A stretch of DNA of 22,292 nt from a virus. This document shows, piece after piece, positions 1-8,628 of this stretch; positions within the stretch are counted from its first letter, which is position 1, and every line of letters starts with the position of its first letter. The position numbers and the translations under genes were made by a program. The stretch covers positions 1 through 22,292 of IMG/VR virus record IMGVR_UViG_3300009152_000233, one strand, 5' to 3'. The notes beneath the pieces are model-generated. The model searched no databases. It saw only the letters and a program-made list of their open reading frames with translations, and was not told the origin of the DNA.

Positions 1-3000
1 CTTACACGTTATCCAAGTAATTACGAAAAAGAAGTAAGCGAAGAAACTCGTATTAATGCACGTCAAAGATTAATCAAGTTAGAAAAACAACTTGAAGCTG
101 GAAAGATAACACCAGAAGGTTATCGATTAGGTGTGCAAAACGTAATTGATACAATGGAATCAGCGCGAATTAAACAACAATCCAAAGTCATAACTTCTGC
201 TAATCGTAGACGTGGAGCAGATTGGATAGTATCTCAAATGCGCAGAGGTGTTGCTGATAAGTATTTTGAAAAAAGTGAAGCTGATTTTGCACAATGGTTG
301 CTCTATCAAAATCCACATTTAGCCGATAATTTAGGATTTAGTGTCACAGCAAAAGATGGTGCTGGAACAGGAGGTACATATAATCCTTTATCTCAAGTTA
401 TCCAATTATTTGTAAATAATTCAAATGCAGGTACAGCAGTTCACGAGATACTTCATCACACTGAACGCATGATGCCCGAAGATGTTAGAAAAGGTATTAT
501 CAAAGCATGGGAAAAAGCATTAGCTGATGAATTTAAAAATACTCAAGATGCTAAATTAGTACGAGCATTAAATAATATGCTTGTGGCTTCAATGGGTAAT
601 CCAGATGCTAAACGTACAATGATGGGTGATTTTAAAGATGGGACGTTAAGTGTTGAAAAACATTATCAACTTTACAATCCATCTGAATTTTGGGCAGTTA
701 ATGGTACTCGTATTTTAGAGCAACGCTTTGAAGCAAAAGATTCTTGGGTAAAAATAGCAATGCAATGGATGAAAGAATTTTCTCAGAAAATCAAAGACTT
801 ATTAGGATTAAAATCCGATAATGCTGTTTTAAAAGCATTTGAATCAGTTGCTAATGGAGATGGGAAATTTGTTTCTGAGGGAATGATTCAAGATATTGCA
901 GGAATTCCAACGGGCGGTCTACTTGCCGACATCGCTCAAAACGAAGAAAACCTTTTCAATTTACCTGCTGAAACCAAGTTCCAATTTATGCGCAAATGGA
1001 TTCAAGATGATTTATTGAGAATCCGTGTTGTAATGGATAAGATTAGAGAGCAAGGCGGTAAAGTCGATGAAAGCAATGATGTGGTTCTTGCTATGGAAGC
1101 TGCGGGTAATATCGCAGCGAACCAATTGGAAAGTCTTAAAGAGCGTTTTATTCAACCGCTAATTGATAGAATGGCGAAAATGAATGTAAACAAAGATGAA
1201 ATTGGTTTACTTCTTTATGCTAAAGGCGCTCCTAGTCGTAATGCTTACATCCAATCTATCAATCCTAAATTCCGTAAATTAGGTGAAGGCGGTAGCGGTA
1301 TGACTGACTCAGAGTCAGCGGCTATTATTGAAAGATATAAAGAAACAATGGGTGATAAATACCCAGAGTTTGAAAAGTTAGTTGATGATTGGCAAAACAT
1401 TCAAAACATAGTTAAACGAATCTTAGTGCAATCGGGTGACATTTCACCAGAGCAAGCAGAGGAATGGGATAATGCGTCAGATTATCATGTTCCAATGAAG
1501 GGTTTTGAAGAAGTCGATGAAGTTACTGGTAAAGCAACTAAGAAATCTAGTCGTGGCAATATTGGTCAAGGTTTCTCTATATCGGGTAAATTCGATAGAA
1601 AAATGCTAGGTCGGCAATCGCGTGCTAGTCAAATTGTTGAAAACATTGTTATGAATTTAGAAAGAGCAGTTATTCGTTCTTCTAAAATGTATGTGCAATC
1701 AGTGCTTTACAAGTTAATTGAAGATAATCCCGACGCTAATTTATGGGAAACTGAAGTTACTCCAATGCAACCAGTTATGGGTAAAGCCAAAGCGCAATAC
1801 GTCATGTACTTCAACGGCAGTGAGATTGGTCAACGCGATACATTAAAAGATGCGCGTCGCTACGTTGAAGCAGAGACAGCGCGAACAGGTCAATCTAAAC
1901 GTGAATATGAAATTATTAAAGTAGGCGGTGAACCTCAAGTTACTTTGATGAAAAAACCTTATGACCAAAATGAAGAAATATCGTATTGGCGTAATGGTAA
2001 ACAAGTTCGTATTACAGTTAACGATCCGGAATTTGTACAAGCGTTTAATAGACTAGGTGACGAGAACATTTATTCCATGTTTAAGGTCATGGGTGCTTTT
2101 AATAGATTCTTGCGTCATGCCTATACGATTTTAAACCCTGTGTTTATTATTGCAAATGGCGTAATGGTTGATCCAGCAGTCGCGCTATATACCAATACCG
2201 CTAGAAAAGGATTTAAATACGCATCCACCGTGTTAGCTAATACTCCAATGGCTTCTTTGCAACTTGCCAAATACATGGCAAAAGGAACATCGGACAATGC
2301 GCAGTGGGATAACACAATCAAATCTTACCTTGATAACGGTGGTAAATCGGGAACAGCCTTTATTTCAAGCATTGAGCAAAAATCTGACGAACTTAACTTA
2401 GCGGTTTTAAAATCAAAAATGATGGATACTAAGTTTTATGAGTATCCACTAGATAAATTAAAACTGATGGTTGTAGATAATAAACTTGCTAACTTAATGA
2501 AATATTTAGGAGAAGTTGGCGAAACAGCAACCCGTTTATCCACCTTTAAAGTCGCTGTTGATAAAGGTATGAGTCCTCAAGAAGCAGCTAAAGTTGCACG
2601 AAATGTAACCATCAACTTTAATCGACGCGGTATTGTCGGTAGAGAACTTGGTGCGATGTATTTGTTTTTAAACGCATCTATACAAGGTACTGAAAATTTA
2701 ATTGATGCTACTATTCGCGGAGAGCATAAAGCGCAAGCTACCGCGATACTTTCAACTTACGTTGCATTGGGTTATTTAATAGCACTACTTGGTGGAGATG
2801 ATGGGGATGATGATTTGATTCCCGAAGAAGAAAAAAATAGATATATCAGTATTGTATTAGATAAAGAAACCGGACTTCGCGTCAATTGGAAACTTGCCTA
2901 TGGTTTATCGTTCTTTAAGGATGTCGGTATAGCAATCCGCAGAATACAAGCAGGCGGTGATGTGGAGAAAATTACCAATAAACTGATGTCATCTTTCTTT

Positions 3001-3738
3001 GGTAACTTTGCTTATGTCAATCCAATGGCATCGGGAGAATGGGATTCTAAAGATTTAATAGCAGGTATGATTCCTACCTTTGGGCGAATTCCTTATTCGG
3101 TTATTAATAATAGAAACCAATGGGGTAAACCTATTTATCCAGAAGATGTTTACAACACCACTGTTCCAGATAGTGAAAAAGAATGGTCTACAACAAGAGG
3201 TACGATGTATTCCGACTTTGCTAAATGGATGAACAAAGTCACAGGCGGAACAAAAGTAGAATCTGGCTTGGTAGATATATCTCCCGAAACAATGAAGTAT
3301 TTGACAAATGCGCTTACCGGATCGGCAGGAACGCAAGTTTATAAATTTGTAAACTCTATTTACACTTCTTCAATGAATGCTGAAGAAATGGGATTACATA
3401 ATTTACCTGTCGTATCGGGGTTTGTGAAAGAAAATACTATCGATGCTTATCGTCGTGTTTATAACTCGCAACGCAAAGAAGCAAAAGATATTTACGATAA
3501 GTTTAAAAAGTATGAAAAATTAGGTGATGATGACGCTACTGATAAATTTACCAGTAAGCATCAACCTACGCTCGACTTCTACGATGAAACCAAATCGATT
3601 ATCAAAGAGGTAAAAGATTTGCGAGATAAGCAAGATGAAGCACGAGTTGAAGGCGATAAGGCGTTAGTCAAAGAGCTTGAAGCTGAAGAAAAACAACTAT
3701 TGATTGAATACAGTTACCAGTATAATCAACGTCAGTAG
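1..3738 (+). CDS. Large polyvalent protein, zincin motif plus LPD38-like region (5' partial)
   Basis: The frame is open from base 1 with no stop, so the gene begins upstream; the GTG at 133 is not a convincing start. 1245 residues are visible. A zinc-protease signature HEILHH lies at visible residues 148-153 (nt 442-459). Around residues 682-967 is a pattern I recognise from the LPD38 domain of phage polyvalent proteins: an 'NRFLRHAYTILNPVF' block (NP near residue 712), then a hydrophobic helix at about 913-932 followed directly by an acidic run (DDGDDD). The C terminus is charged and coiled-coil-like. Polyvalent proteins are known as very long multi-domain phage or conjugative proteins thought to be delivered into the cell with the DNA; the zincin may cleave a host or phage protein. 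Delivery and substrate here are inference. The gene is followed by a hairpin and the packaging genes. The family call is good, the domain borders approximate. Confidence 0.75.
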   Translation, partial: LTRYPSNYEKEVSEETRINARQRLIKLEKQLEAGKITPEGYRLGVQNVIDTMESARIKQQSKVITSANRRRGADWIVSQMRRGVADKYFEKSEADFAQWLLYQNPHLADNLGFSVTAKDGAGTGGTYNPLSQVIQLFVNNSNAGTAVHEILHHTERMMPEDVRKGIIKAWEKALADEFKNTQDAKLVRALNNMLVASMGNPDAKRTMMGDFKDGTLSVEKHYQLYNPSEFWAVNGTRILEQRFEAKDSWVKIAMQWMKEFSQKIKDLLGLKSDNAVLKAFESVANGDGKFVSEGMIQDIAGIPTGGLLADIAQNEENLFNLPAETKFQFMRKWIQDDLLRIRVVMDKIREQGGKVDESNDVVLAMEAAGNIAANQLESLKERFIQPLIDRMAKMNVNKDEIGLLLYAKGAPSRNAYIQSINPKFRKLGEGGSGMTDSESAAIIERYKETMGDKYPEFEKLVDDWQNIQNIVKRILVQSGDISPEQAEEWDNASDYHVPMKGFEEVDEVTGKATKKSSRGNIGQGFSISGKFDRKMLGRQSRASQIVENIVMNLERAVIRSSKMYVQSVLYKLIEDNPDANLWETEVTPMQPVMGKAKAQYVMYFNGSEIGQRDTLKDARRYVEAETARTGQSKREYEIIKVGGEPQVTLMKKPYDQNEEISYWRNGKQVRITVNDPEFVQAFNRLGDENIYSMFKVMGAFNRFLRHAYTILNPVFIIANGVMVDPAVALYTNTARKGFKYASTVLANTPMASLQLAKYMAKGTSDNAQWDNTIKSYLDNGGKSGTAFISSIEQKSDELNLAVLKSKMMDTKFYEYPLDKLKLMVVDNKLANLMKYLGEVGETATRLSTFKVAVDKGMSPQEAAKVARNVTINFNRRGIVGRELGAMYLFLNASIQGTENLIDATIRGEHKAQATAILSTYVALGYLIALLGGDDGDDDLIPEEEKNRYISIVLDKETGLRVNWKLAYGLSFFKDVGIAIRRIQAGGDVEKITNKLMSSFFGNFAYVNPMASGEWDSKDLIAGMIPTFGRIPYSVINNRNQWGKPIYPEDVYNTTVPDSEKEWSTTRGTMYSDFAKWMNKVTGGTKVESGLVDISPETMKYLTNALTGSAGTQVYKFVNSIYTSSMNAEEMGLHNLPVVSGFVKENTIDAYRRVYNSQRKEAKDIYDKFKKYEKLGDDDATDKFTSKHQPTLDFYDETKSIIKEVKDLRDKQDEARVEGDKALVKELEAEEKQLLIEYSYQYNQRQ

Positions 3739-3747
3739 TAATCACTT

Positions 3748-3768
3748 GGCGCTACATACCGTAGCGCC
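3748..3768 (+). terminator. Perfect 8-bp hairpin after the polyvalent gene
   Basis: GGCGCTAC (3748-3755) and GTAGCGCC (3761-3768) pair perfectly around a 5-base loop, starting 10 bases after the stop codon. Only a short CTTT follows, so it is at best a weak intrinsic terminator. It may instead protect or process the mRNA. It sits 9 bases before the AGGAAAAG ribosome binding site of the next gene. Confidence 0.5.
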
Positions 3769-3787
3769 CTTTAACTAGGAAAAGAAG

Positions 3788-4111
3788 ATGGAAGAATTAG
3801 CAGTTACAATTACACGCGATGCACAAGGTCAATATACTGTTGAGAAAGAAAATAGCCAAGAGCAAACCGCTGAAGGCGGAGAAGGCGCAGCGGAAGGCAT
3901 GGCTGAAGGTATGGGCGCTGGTGTTCAAAAAGCGCGTGACCTTAACGAAGCATTGAAAATGGCAAAAGACTTATTGCAAGGTGCTGATAATGCAAGTGCA
4001 GAATCTTTATTTGCAAAAGGTTTTGGTGGCGAAGAAGGCGGTATGGGTATGGGCGGTGCGCCAGCACAGCAAGCACCTATGGGCAAACCAACTAGACCTG
4101 CGATGATGTAA
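3788..4111 (+). CDS. Small acidic Gly/Met/Gln-rich protein, unknown function
   Basis: 107 residues with a good Shine-Dalgarno (AGGAAAAG at about 3777-3784) before the ATG. The middle is Glu/Gly/Ala-rich (QTAEGGEGAAEGMAEGMGAG), then a predicted helix (RDLNEALKMAKDLLQGAD), then a Gly/Met/Pro-rich tail ending in PAMM. No domain is recognised. Its place between the polyvalent gene and terminase, with only one base before the small-terminase start, indicates co-expression with packaging genes. The composition suggests a largely disordered virion or assembly accessory, but this is inference. Confidence 0.7.
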   Translation: MEELAVTITRDAQGQYTVEKENSQEQTAEGGEGAAEGMAEGMGAGVQKARDLNEALKMAKDLLQGADNASAESLFAKGFGGEEGGMGMGGAPAQQAPMGKPTRPAMM

Positions 4112-4112
4112 T

Positions 4113-4589
4113 ATGGATTTTGAAGCTCTAAGCAAGCTCACTCCAAAGCAACGTGCTTTCTTGACCCATTACTTAGGTAATGGGCAGGACGGTACTAAGG
4201 CGGCTATTGCAGCGGGATATTCAGATAAGGCGGCAAGTAAACAAGCCTATACCCTTTTAAATAATCCTAATGTGCAAGCAGCGTGGAAAGAAATGGGAGA
4301 AGTGACTTCCAGTCATCATGCGATTGTTACCGAGATTCGAGAACAGTACGCGGCTAATATTGCATCTATTTTTGAGATACAGGAATTTTGGACTAACCTC
4401 GTTCGCAATAACAAAGATGAAAATGGTGATTATATTAAGTTAGATGCGCGTATTCGAGCCAGCGAATTACTTGCTAAGAATATGGGTATGTTCGTTGATA
4501 AGATTGAACACAGCGGTAAGGATGGTGCAGATTTACCATGTATTACCTTAAACTTCATTAAATCCGATACGACAATAAACAATGGCTGA
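4113..4589 (+). CDS. terS: Terminase small subunit
   Basis: 158 residues. The N-terminal part (residues 8-55) has the classic terminase_2-type helix-turn-helix: LTPKQRAFLTHYL, then TKAAIAAGYSDKAA and a LLNNPNV turn. This domain normally recognises the packaging start site on phage DNA and brings it to the large subunit. The remaining helical part probably oligomerises. The ATG lies one base after the previous stop (TAA-T-ATG) with no clear Shine-Dalgarno, so translation is probably coupled to the upstream gene. The 3' end overlaps the large-subunit start by 8 bases, the usual arrangement. Family assignment is strong; the DNA site recognised is not evident. Confidence 0.9.
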   Translation: MDFEALSKLTPKQRAFLTHYLGNGQDGTKAAIAAGYSDKAASKQAYTLLNNPNVQAAWKEMGEVTSSHHAIVTEIREQYAANIASIFEIQEFWTNLVRNNKDENGDYIKLDARIRASELLAKNMGMFVDKIEHSGKDGADLPCITLNFIKSDTTINNG

Positions 4590-5859
4590 AAACCTAGATG
4601 TACATTTCCCAGAGAAACTCCAATTCTTGTTTGCTCCGAAACGTTATAAAGTAGCACACGGAGGAAGGGGCAGCGGGAAAAGTTATAACTTTGCACAAGC
4701 ACTGATTCTTTTAGCGGCTCAAAAACCCATGCGCGTATTATGCACACGGGAGATTCAAAAAAGTATCAAGCAATCAGTGCATTTGCTTTTATCCGATCAA
4801 ATCCAACGACTTGGACTTGGGGCATTCTTTACTGTCCTTGAAACAGAGATTCGTGGGATGAATGGGTCGCTGTTTATGTTTGCCGGTTTAGCGCAACATA
4901 CAGTTGAATCTATCAAGTCTATTGAAGGCTGTGATATTGTATGGGTAGAGGAAGCGCAAACGGTAAGTAAGAAAAGTTGGGATATTCTTATTCCTACTAT
5001 TCGTAAAGATGATTCTGAGATTTGGGTGAGTTTCAATCCAGACTTAGATACGGATGATACTTACACACGATTTGTACTTAATCCTGCTCCGAGTGCAACT
5101 GTTGTTGAAATGAACTTTGGTGATAATCCTTATTTCCCTAAAGAACTTGAAGCAGAACGTCTACATTGCATGACAACCAATCCAGAGGACTATGATAACA
5201 TTTGGCTTGGTAAATGCCGCAGTGCTGTAACAGGTGCTATTTATGCGAATGAAGTTAACGCTGCAACGATACATGGCAGAATTTGTAATGTTCCTTATGA
5301 CCCATTACTTAAAGTTCATGCTATTTGGGATTTGGGTTGGAACGACTCGATGTCAATTCTTTTAGTACAAAAAGTCCGAAGTGAGATTCGCATTATTGAA
5401 AGTATTGAGGATGACCACAAGACCTTAGATTATTATGCTGGACTATTGAATAGTAAGAAGTATAATTGGGGGTATGATTACCTGCCACATGACGGGCGCA
5501 CTAAAGATTTTAAAACCGGTAAAAGTACAGAAGAACTTTTAAAGGCATTTGGACGTAAAGTAAAGATAACGCCTAATATGCCAATTGAATCGGGAATTAA
5601 GGCGGCTCGTTTAATGTTCTCGCAATGTTACTTTGATAAGGTACACGCAATTCGATTGCTCGAATGTTTAAAGCGCTATCGTCGAAGTATCAACCCAAGA
5701 ACAAATGAAGCAGGCGCACCGCTCCATGACACTTATAGTCATAGTGCAGATGCCTTTAGATATTTAGCAGTCAATGCTGAGAGTTTAAGCAATGAAGATA
5801 GACGCGCTCCTGTTGCTGCGCCAAGATGGCAACCGTATGATAGCGGTGTCGGATATTAA
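4582..5859 (+). CDS. terL: Terminase large subunit (terminase_3/PBSX type)
   Basis: 425 residues, the usual length for this family. It is the ATP-driven DNA-packaging motor and headful or site nuclease that docks on the portal. The ATPase half shows a Walker A motif GGRGSGKS (residues 27-34) and a Walker B motif DIVWVEEA (118-125) with the catalytic glutamates. The C-terminal RNase-H-like nuclease half has three well-placed acidic residues: D250 in WDLGWND, D304 in HDG and D390 in SHSADAFRY. The start ATG overlaps the small-subunit gene by 8 bases and has no clear Shine-Dalgarno, so coupled translation is likely. All key residues are present and no disruption is seen. Confidence 0.95.
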   Translation: MAENLDVHFPEKLQFLFAPKRYKVAHGGRGSGKSYNFAQALILLAAQKPMRVLCTREIQKSIKQSVHLLLSDQIQRLGLGAFFTVLETEIRGMNGSLFMFAGLAQHTVESIKSIEGCDIVWVEEAQTVSKKSWDILIPTIRKDDSEIWVSFNPDLDTDDTYTRFVLNPAPSATVVEMNFGDNPYFPKELEAERLHCMTTNPEDYDNIWLGKCRSAVTGAIYANEVNAATIHGRICNVPYDPLLKVHAIWDLGWNDSMSILLVQKVRSEIRIIESIEDDHKTLDYYAGLLNSKKYNWGYDYLPHDGRTKDFKTGKSTEELLKAFGRKVKITPNMPIESGIKAARLMFSQCYFDKVHAIRLLECLKRYRRSINPRTNEAGAPLHDTYSHSADAFRYLAVNAESLSNEDRRAPVAAPRWQPYDSGVGY

Positions 5860-5876
5860 TTTAATTGGAGATAGTC

Positions 5877-6071
5877 ATGTCATTTTTTGATAATATGGTT
5901 CACAAGGTTTCAGATGGCGCAAAGAAAGCCGTTGATGAAGCGGCTGGCGCAGTTACTGATGTGTCACATGGTGATATTGCAGGCGCAGCGCAACACGTTG
6001 AAAATATTCGTGAAATCCCTCAAGATACTGCCATTGATATTGCGAAAGCAACTATTAACGAAATTATCTAA
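5877..6071 (+). CDS. 64-residue protein, unknown function
   Basis: I chose the ATG at 5877 because a GGAG ribosome binding site (5867-5870) sits 6 bases before it; an in-frame TTG at 5865 overlaps that site and is unlikely. The product begins MSFFDNMVHKVSDGAKKAV and is mostly amphipathic Ala-rich helix. No domain, signal peptide or membrane segment is seen. It lies between the large terminase and the portal, so a role in head assembly or packaging is possible but unproven. Confidence 0.7.
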   Translation: MSFFDNMVHKVSDGAKKAVDEAAGAVTDVSHGDIAGAAQHVENIREIPQDTAIDIAKATINEII

Positions 6072-6084
6072 AATGCTTTATAAT
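6055..6084 (+). promoter_or_regulatory. Candidate sigma70-like promoter before the portal gene
   Basis: A perfect -10 hexamer TATAAT (6079-6084) lies 18 bases after TTAACG (6055-6060), which matches four of six -35 positions. The expected start would fall at about 6091, inside the dyad element at 6087-6101. Perfect TATAAT strings occur by chance in A+T-rich DNA, so this stays tentative. Confidence 0.3.
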
Positions 6085-6086
6085 TA

Positions 6087-6101
6087 ACGTCGAGATGATG
6101 T
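6087..6101 (+). promoter_or_regulatory. Dyad leader element, copy 1 (before portal)
   Basis: ACGTC-GAGAT-GATGT. It shares the 14-mer TAACGTCGAGATGA with the elements before the capsid and fibre genes. The right arm differs by one base, but as RNA the stem still closes through a G-U pair. A second, similar dyad (TGTC-GTGAT-GACA, 6109-6121) follows 7 bases later. Unlike copies 2 and 3 it lies about 50 bases before the start codon and does not contain the Shine-Dalgarno. Confidence 0.55.
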
Positions 6102-6150
6102 TACGCCATGTCGTGATGACAGAGCAAACTCCTTTAACTGGAACTAAGAG

Positions 6151-8370
6151 ATGATAGACGATTCTAAAATTGACAGACTAGACCGATTCGGAAAAGCACT
6201 TTTGTCCAAAAGGCAGAAGGCTATCCAAGCTCGTAAGAAATCGGGCATAGAAGAAATTTGGGATCAAGACAGTGAATATTATGAAGGTATTGATGATGCC
6301 AATCGTGGTGAAGTCAGTACCTCTATTACCAAAAATCTTGTAGACCGTGGTGGCTATTCGCGTGTAAATAGAAAGCGAATTGGCTCAAACGTGTTTATGA
6401 ATATCACTAAGCAATACACAGATATTGCCGCCATGTCACTCGCTGATATGCTCCTTCCAGTTGATGATGCGAACTTTGAAGTTCGCCCAACGCCTAAACC
6501 TGCCACAATGGAATTACTGCAAGTAAAACCCGTTGATGTCGGTATCGTGATGTATAAGAATCAACAAATGCCTGTTGAGCAATTTGAAGAAACGATTAAA
6601 CAAGACGCAAAGAAAAAAGCAGAAGAAGCTCAAAAACAAATTGAAGACTGGTTAGTTGAAGCGCATTGGAATCGTGAAGTTCGTAAAGTGCTTCGAGATT
6701 CAGCTATTCTGGGTACAGGTGTTGTTAAAGGCTGTTATCCAATTATTGATGAGCAAAACTCTGTACATAAAATGTTTCAAAAGCAAATGCCGACACCTCA
6801 AGGTGAAATGCAAGCAGAGGGTGTTGCGGATGTTAAAGTTATTGAAATTCGCCCCGCATCAAAACGTATTGACGTAAGAAACTTTTATCCCGATCCTGCG
6901 TGTGGAGATGATATTCACAGCGGCAGTTTTGTTTGGGAACGTGACTATATTACGAAAAAAGAATTGCGTAATTTACGCAAAGCAAAAGGTTACATTTCTT
7001 CTCAAATTGATTTAGTCCTTAAAGAAGGTGCTGACGACGATTTAGAAAAGAAACGTGATAAGACTAACTTTGGCGACAGATTTGAAGTGTGGTACTACTA
7101 TGGCGAAGCTACTAAAGAAGACCTTGAAGCTGCTGATTGTACTTGTGGTGATAGCGATACTTATGATGTTGTGGTTGTCATTGTCAATAATCGCGTTATC
7201 AAAGCTACCATGAACCCACTAGAAAGCGGTGAGTTCCCTTATGATGTAATGGTGTGGCAACCCATGAATGATACTTGGACAGGTATCGGTGTTGCACGTC
7301 AAGTAAGAGAACCTCAACGTATTATTAACGCGGCTACTCGTAATTTACTCGATAATGCAGGTAAAGGCGGTAGACCTACCACTATTATTGCTGATGGGGT
7401 TGAATCGGCTGACGGTGGATTAGTTGAAGTGGGTAGCGGTGCGTTACTTAGATTATCACCAGATTCCCCAATACAAGATGCGCGTGGCGCAATAAGCTCA
7501 ATCATCATTCCTATCATCACACAGGATTTGATGGCGATTATTCAGTATGCGCTGAAGATGGCTGAGGACATTACCGGCTTACCGATGATGCTACAAGGTC
7601 AACAAGGCAATGCGCCAGATACTGTTGGTGGCATGACCATGCTTCAGAATAACGCAGGGACTATTCGCAGAAACATTGCTCGTAACTTTGATGATCGCGT
7701 CACTGTTCCACACATTACACGTTATTATGAATGGATTATGCTTTACGGTGATGAGCAATTGAAAGGTGATTTTAATATTGAAGCTCGTGGATCAACAGTT
7801 CTGTTTGAGCGTGATGCGCAACATCAAGCCATTATGCAATTAGGCGCTCTCGTAATGAACCCAGCTTTCCAAATCAATCCTGCTAAATGGATTGATGAAG
7901 CATTTAAAGCGCAACGCCTTGATAGTAAACGCTTTAAATTTAGCGAAGAAGAAATTAAACAGATGCAAGCGCAAGCACAACAAAATCCACCGCAAGACCC
8001 TAAAGTCGCAGGTCAGATTGAAGTGGCTAAAGTTCGCGCTGCTGGTGAGATGGACAAGGCGAAATTCTTGCAATCTACTGATATGGTGGAGATGCAAGTT
8101 AAAGAAACGCTCGCCATGCAAGAACTCAAATTTAAAGCGCAACAGGCAGAGGTTGATCGTCAACATGAGATTCAAATGAAGCAGATGGAACGCGACATGA
8201 AGATTATGGAATTATCACAATCGACTCAAATTAGTGTTGCTGAAATCAAATCTCAATTAGCGCAAACAGCTCAAAAATTAAACGTACAAACGCAATTATC
8301 TAAACAGGTGTTAACTCCTCCCACTGAACCGGCAGGTAGAGCGCCAAATGGACAGGCTTATCAGAGATGA
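6151..8370 (+). CDS. Portal protein (podovirus type)
   Basis: 739 residues, the size of large podovirus portals such as those of P22-like and N4-like phages. It forms the dodecameric ring at the capsid vertex through which DNA enters and to which the tail binds. The call rests on size, position directly after terminase and before scaffold and capsid, and a typical portal core (for example GIGVARQVREPQRIINAATR and ITGLPMMLQGQQG). Residues about 600-735 are a long Gln/Met/Lys-rich coiled coil, as in many portals with an extended barrel or tail. A GGAA site (6140-6143) lies 7 bases before the ATG. The last four bases (ATGA) overlap the next gene. The exact portal subfamily is not determined. Confidence 0.88.
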   Translation: MIDDSKIDRLDRFGKALLSKRQKAIQARKKSGIEEIWDQDSEYYEGIDDANRGEVSTSITKNLVDRGGYSRVNRKRIGSNVFMNITKQYTDIAAMSLADMLLPVDDANFEVRPTPKPATMELLQVKPVDVGIVMYKNQQMPVEQFEETIKQDAKKKAEEAQKQIEDWLVEAHWNREVRKVLRDSAILGTGVVKGCYPIIDEQNSVHKMFQKQMPTPQGEMQAEGVADVKVIEIRPASKRIDVRNFYPDPACGDDIHSGSFVWERDYITKKELRNLRKAKGYISSQIDLVLKEGADDDLEKKRDKTNFGDRFEVWYYYGEATKEDLEAADCTCGDSDTYDVVVVIVNNRVIKATMNPLESGEFPYDVMVWQPMNDTWTGIGVARQVREPQRIINAATRNLLDNAGKGGRPTTIIADGVESADGGLVEVGSGALLRLSPDSPIQDARGAISSIIIPIITQDLMAIIQYALKMAEDITGLPMMLQGQQGNAPDTVGGMTMLQNNAGTIRRNIARNFDDRVTVPHITRYYEWIMLYGDEQLKGDFNIEARGSTVLFERDAQHQAIMQLGALVMNPAFQINPAKWIDEAFKAQRLDSKRFKFSEEEIKQMQAQAQQNPPQDPKVAGQIEVAKVRAAGEMDKAKFLQSTDMVEMQVKETLAMQELKFKAQQAEVDRQHEIQMKQMERDMKIMELSQSTQISVAEIKSQLAQTAQKLNVQTQLSKQVLTPPTEPAGRAPNGQAYQR

Positions 8371-8558
8371 TAGATAAACCAAGAGTTGATGTGAACTCAC
8401 CAACATGGATTGCAATTAAAGAATATCATATTGCAAGACTGGATGAATTGCGTAGAAAGAATGATAATCCTCAATCACAGGATGTAACAGAAAGACTTAG
8501 AGGGCAGATACTTGAAATTAAGAATCTCCTGTCTATAGAAAAACCCGTAGGCGAGTAA
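8367..8558 (+). CDS. 63-residue head-module protein, unknown function
   Basis: The start overlaps the portal stop in an ATGA junction, so it is translationally coupled. The product is highly charged and helical: a 'TWIAIKEYHIARLDELRRK' helix, then 'VTERLRGQILEIKNLL'. Similar small proteins with a conserved T-x-R-L-R-G-Q-I motif commonly follow portal genes in related phages (from memory). Function is not known; an assembly helper is possible. Confidence 0.75.
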   Translation: MIDKPRVDVNSPTWIAIKEYHIARLDELRRKNDNPQSQDVTERLRGQILEIKNLLSIEKPVGE

Positions 8559-8605
8559 TATCCCCTGCAATTTGTAATTCGCACAGCAAATGCCCTGCGA
8601 CTAAA

Positions 8606-8617
8606 ATGCGAAAGCAT
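8606..8617 (+). promoter_or_regulatory. GAAA-tetraloop hairpin abutting the scaffold ribosome binding site
   Basis: ATGC-GAAA-GCAT is a 4-bp stem closed by a stable GNRA-type loop. It is followed immediately by AGGAAG (8618-8623), the Shine-Dalgarno of the scaffold gene. The stem is short, so significance is uncertain, but the placement resembles the leaders of the capsid and fibre genes. Confidence 0.35.
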
Positions 8618-8628
8618 AGGAAGTAAAA

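Noticed and set aside
133-135. GTG start for the polyvalent gene
   Set aside because: The frame is open to base 1 with normal coding composition, and no ribosome binding site precedes the GTG; the gene starts outside the window.
1843-2321. Minus-strand open frames inside the polyvalent gene
   Set aside because: They are short, lack ribosome binding sites and oppose a strongly coding plus-strand gene.
5865-5867. TTG start for the small gene after the large terminase
   Set aside because: It overlaps the GGAG that serves the ATG at 5877; the later start is better placed.
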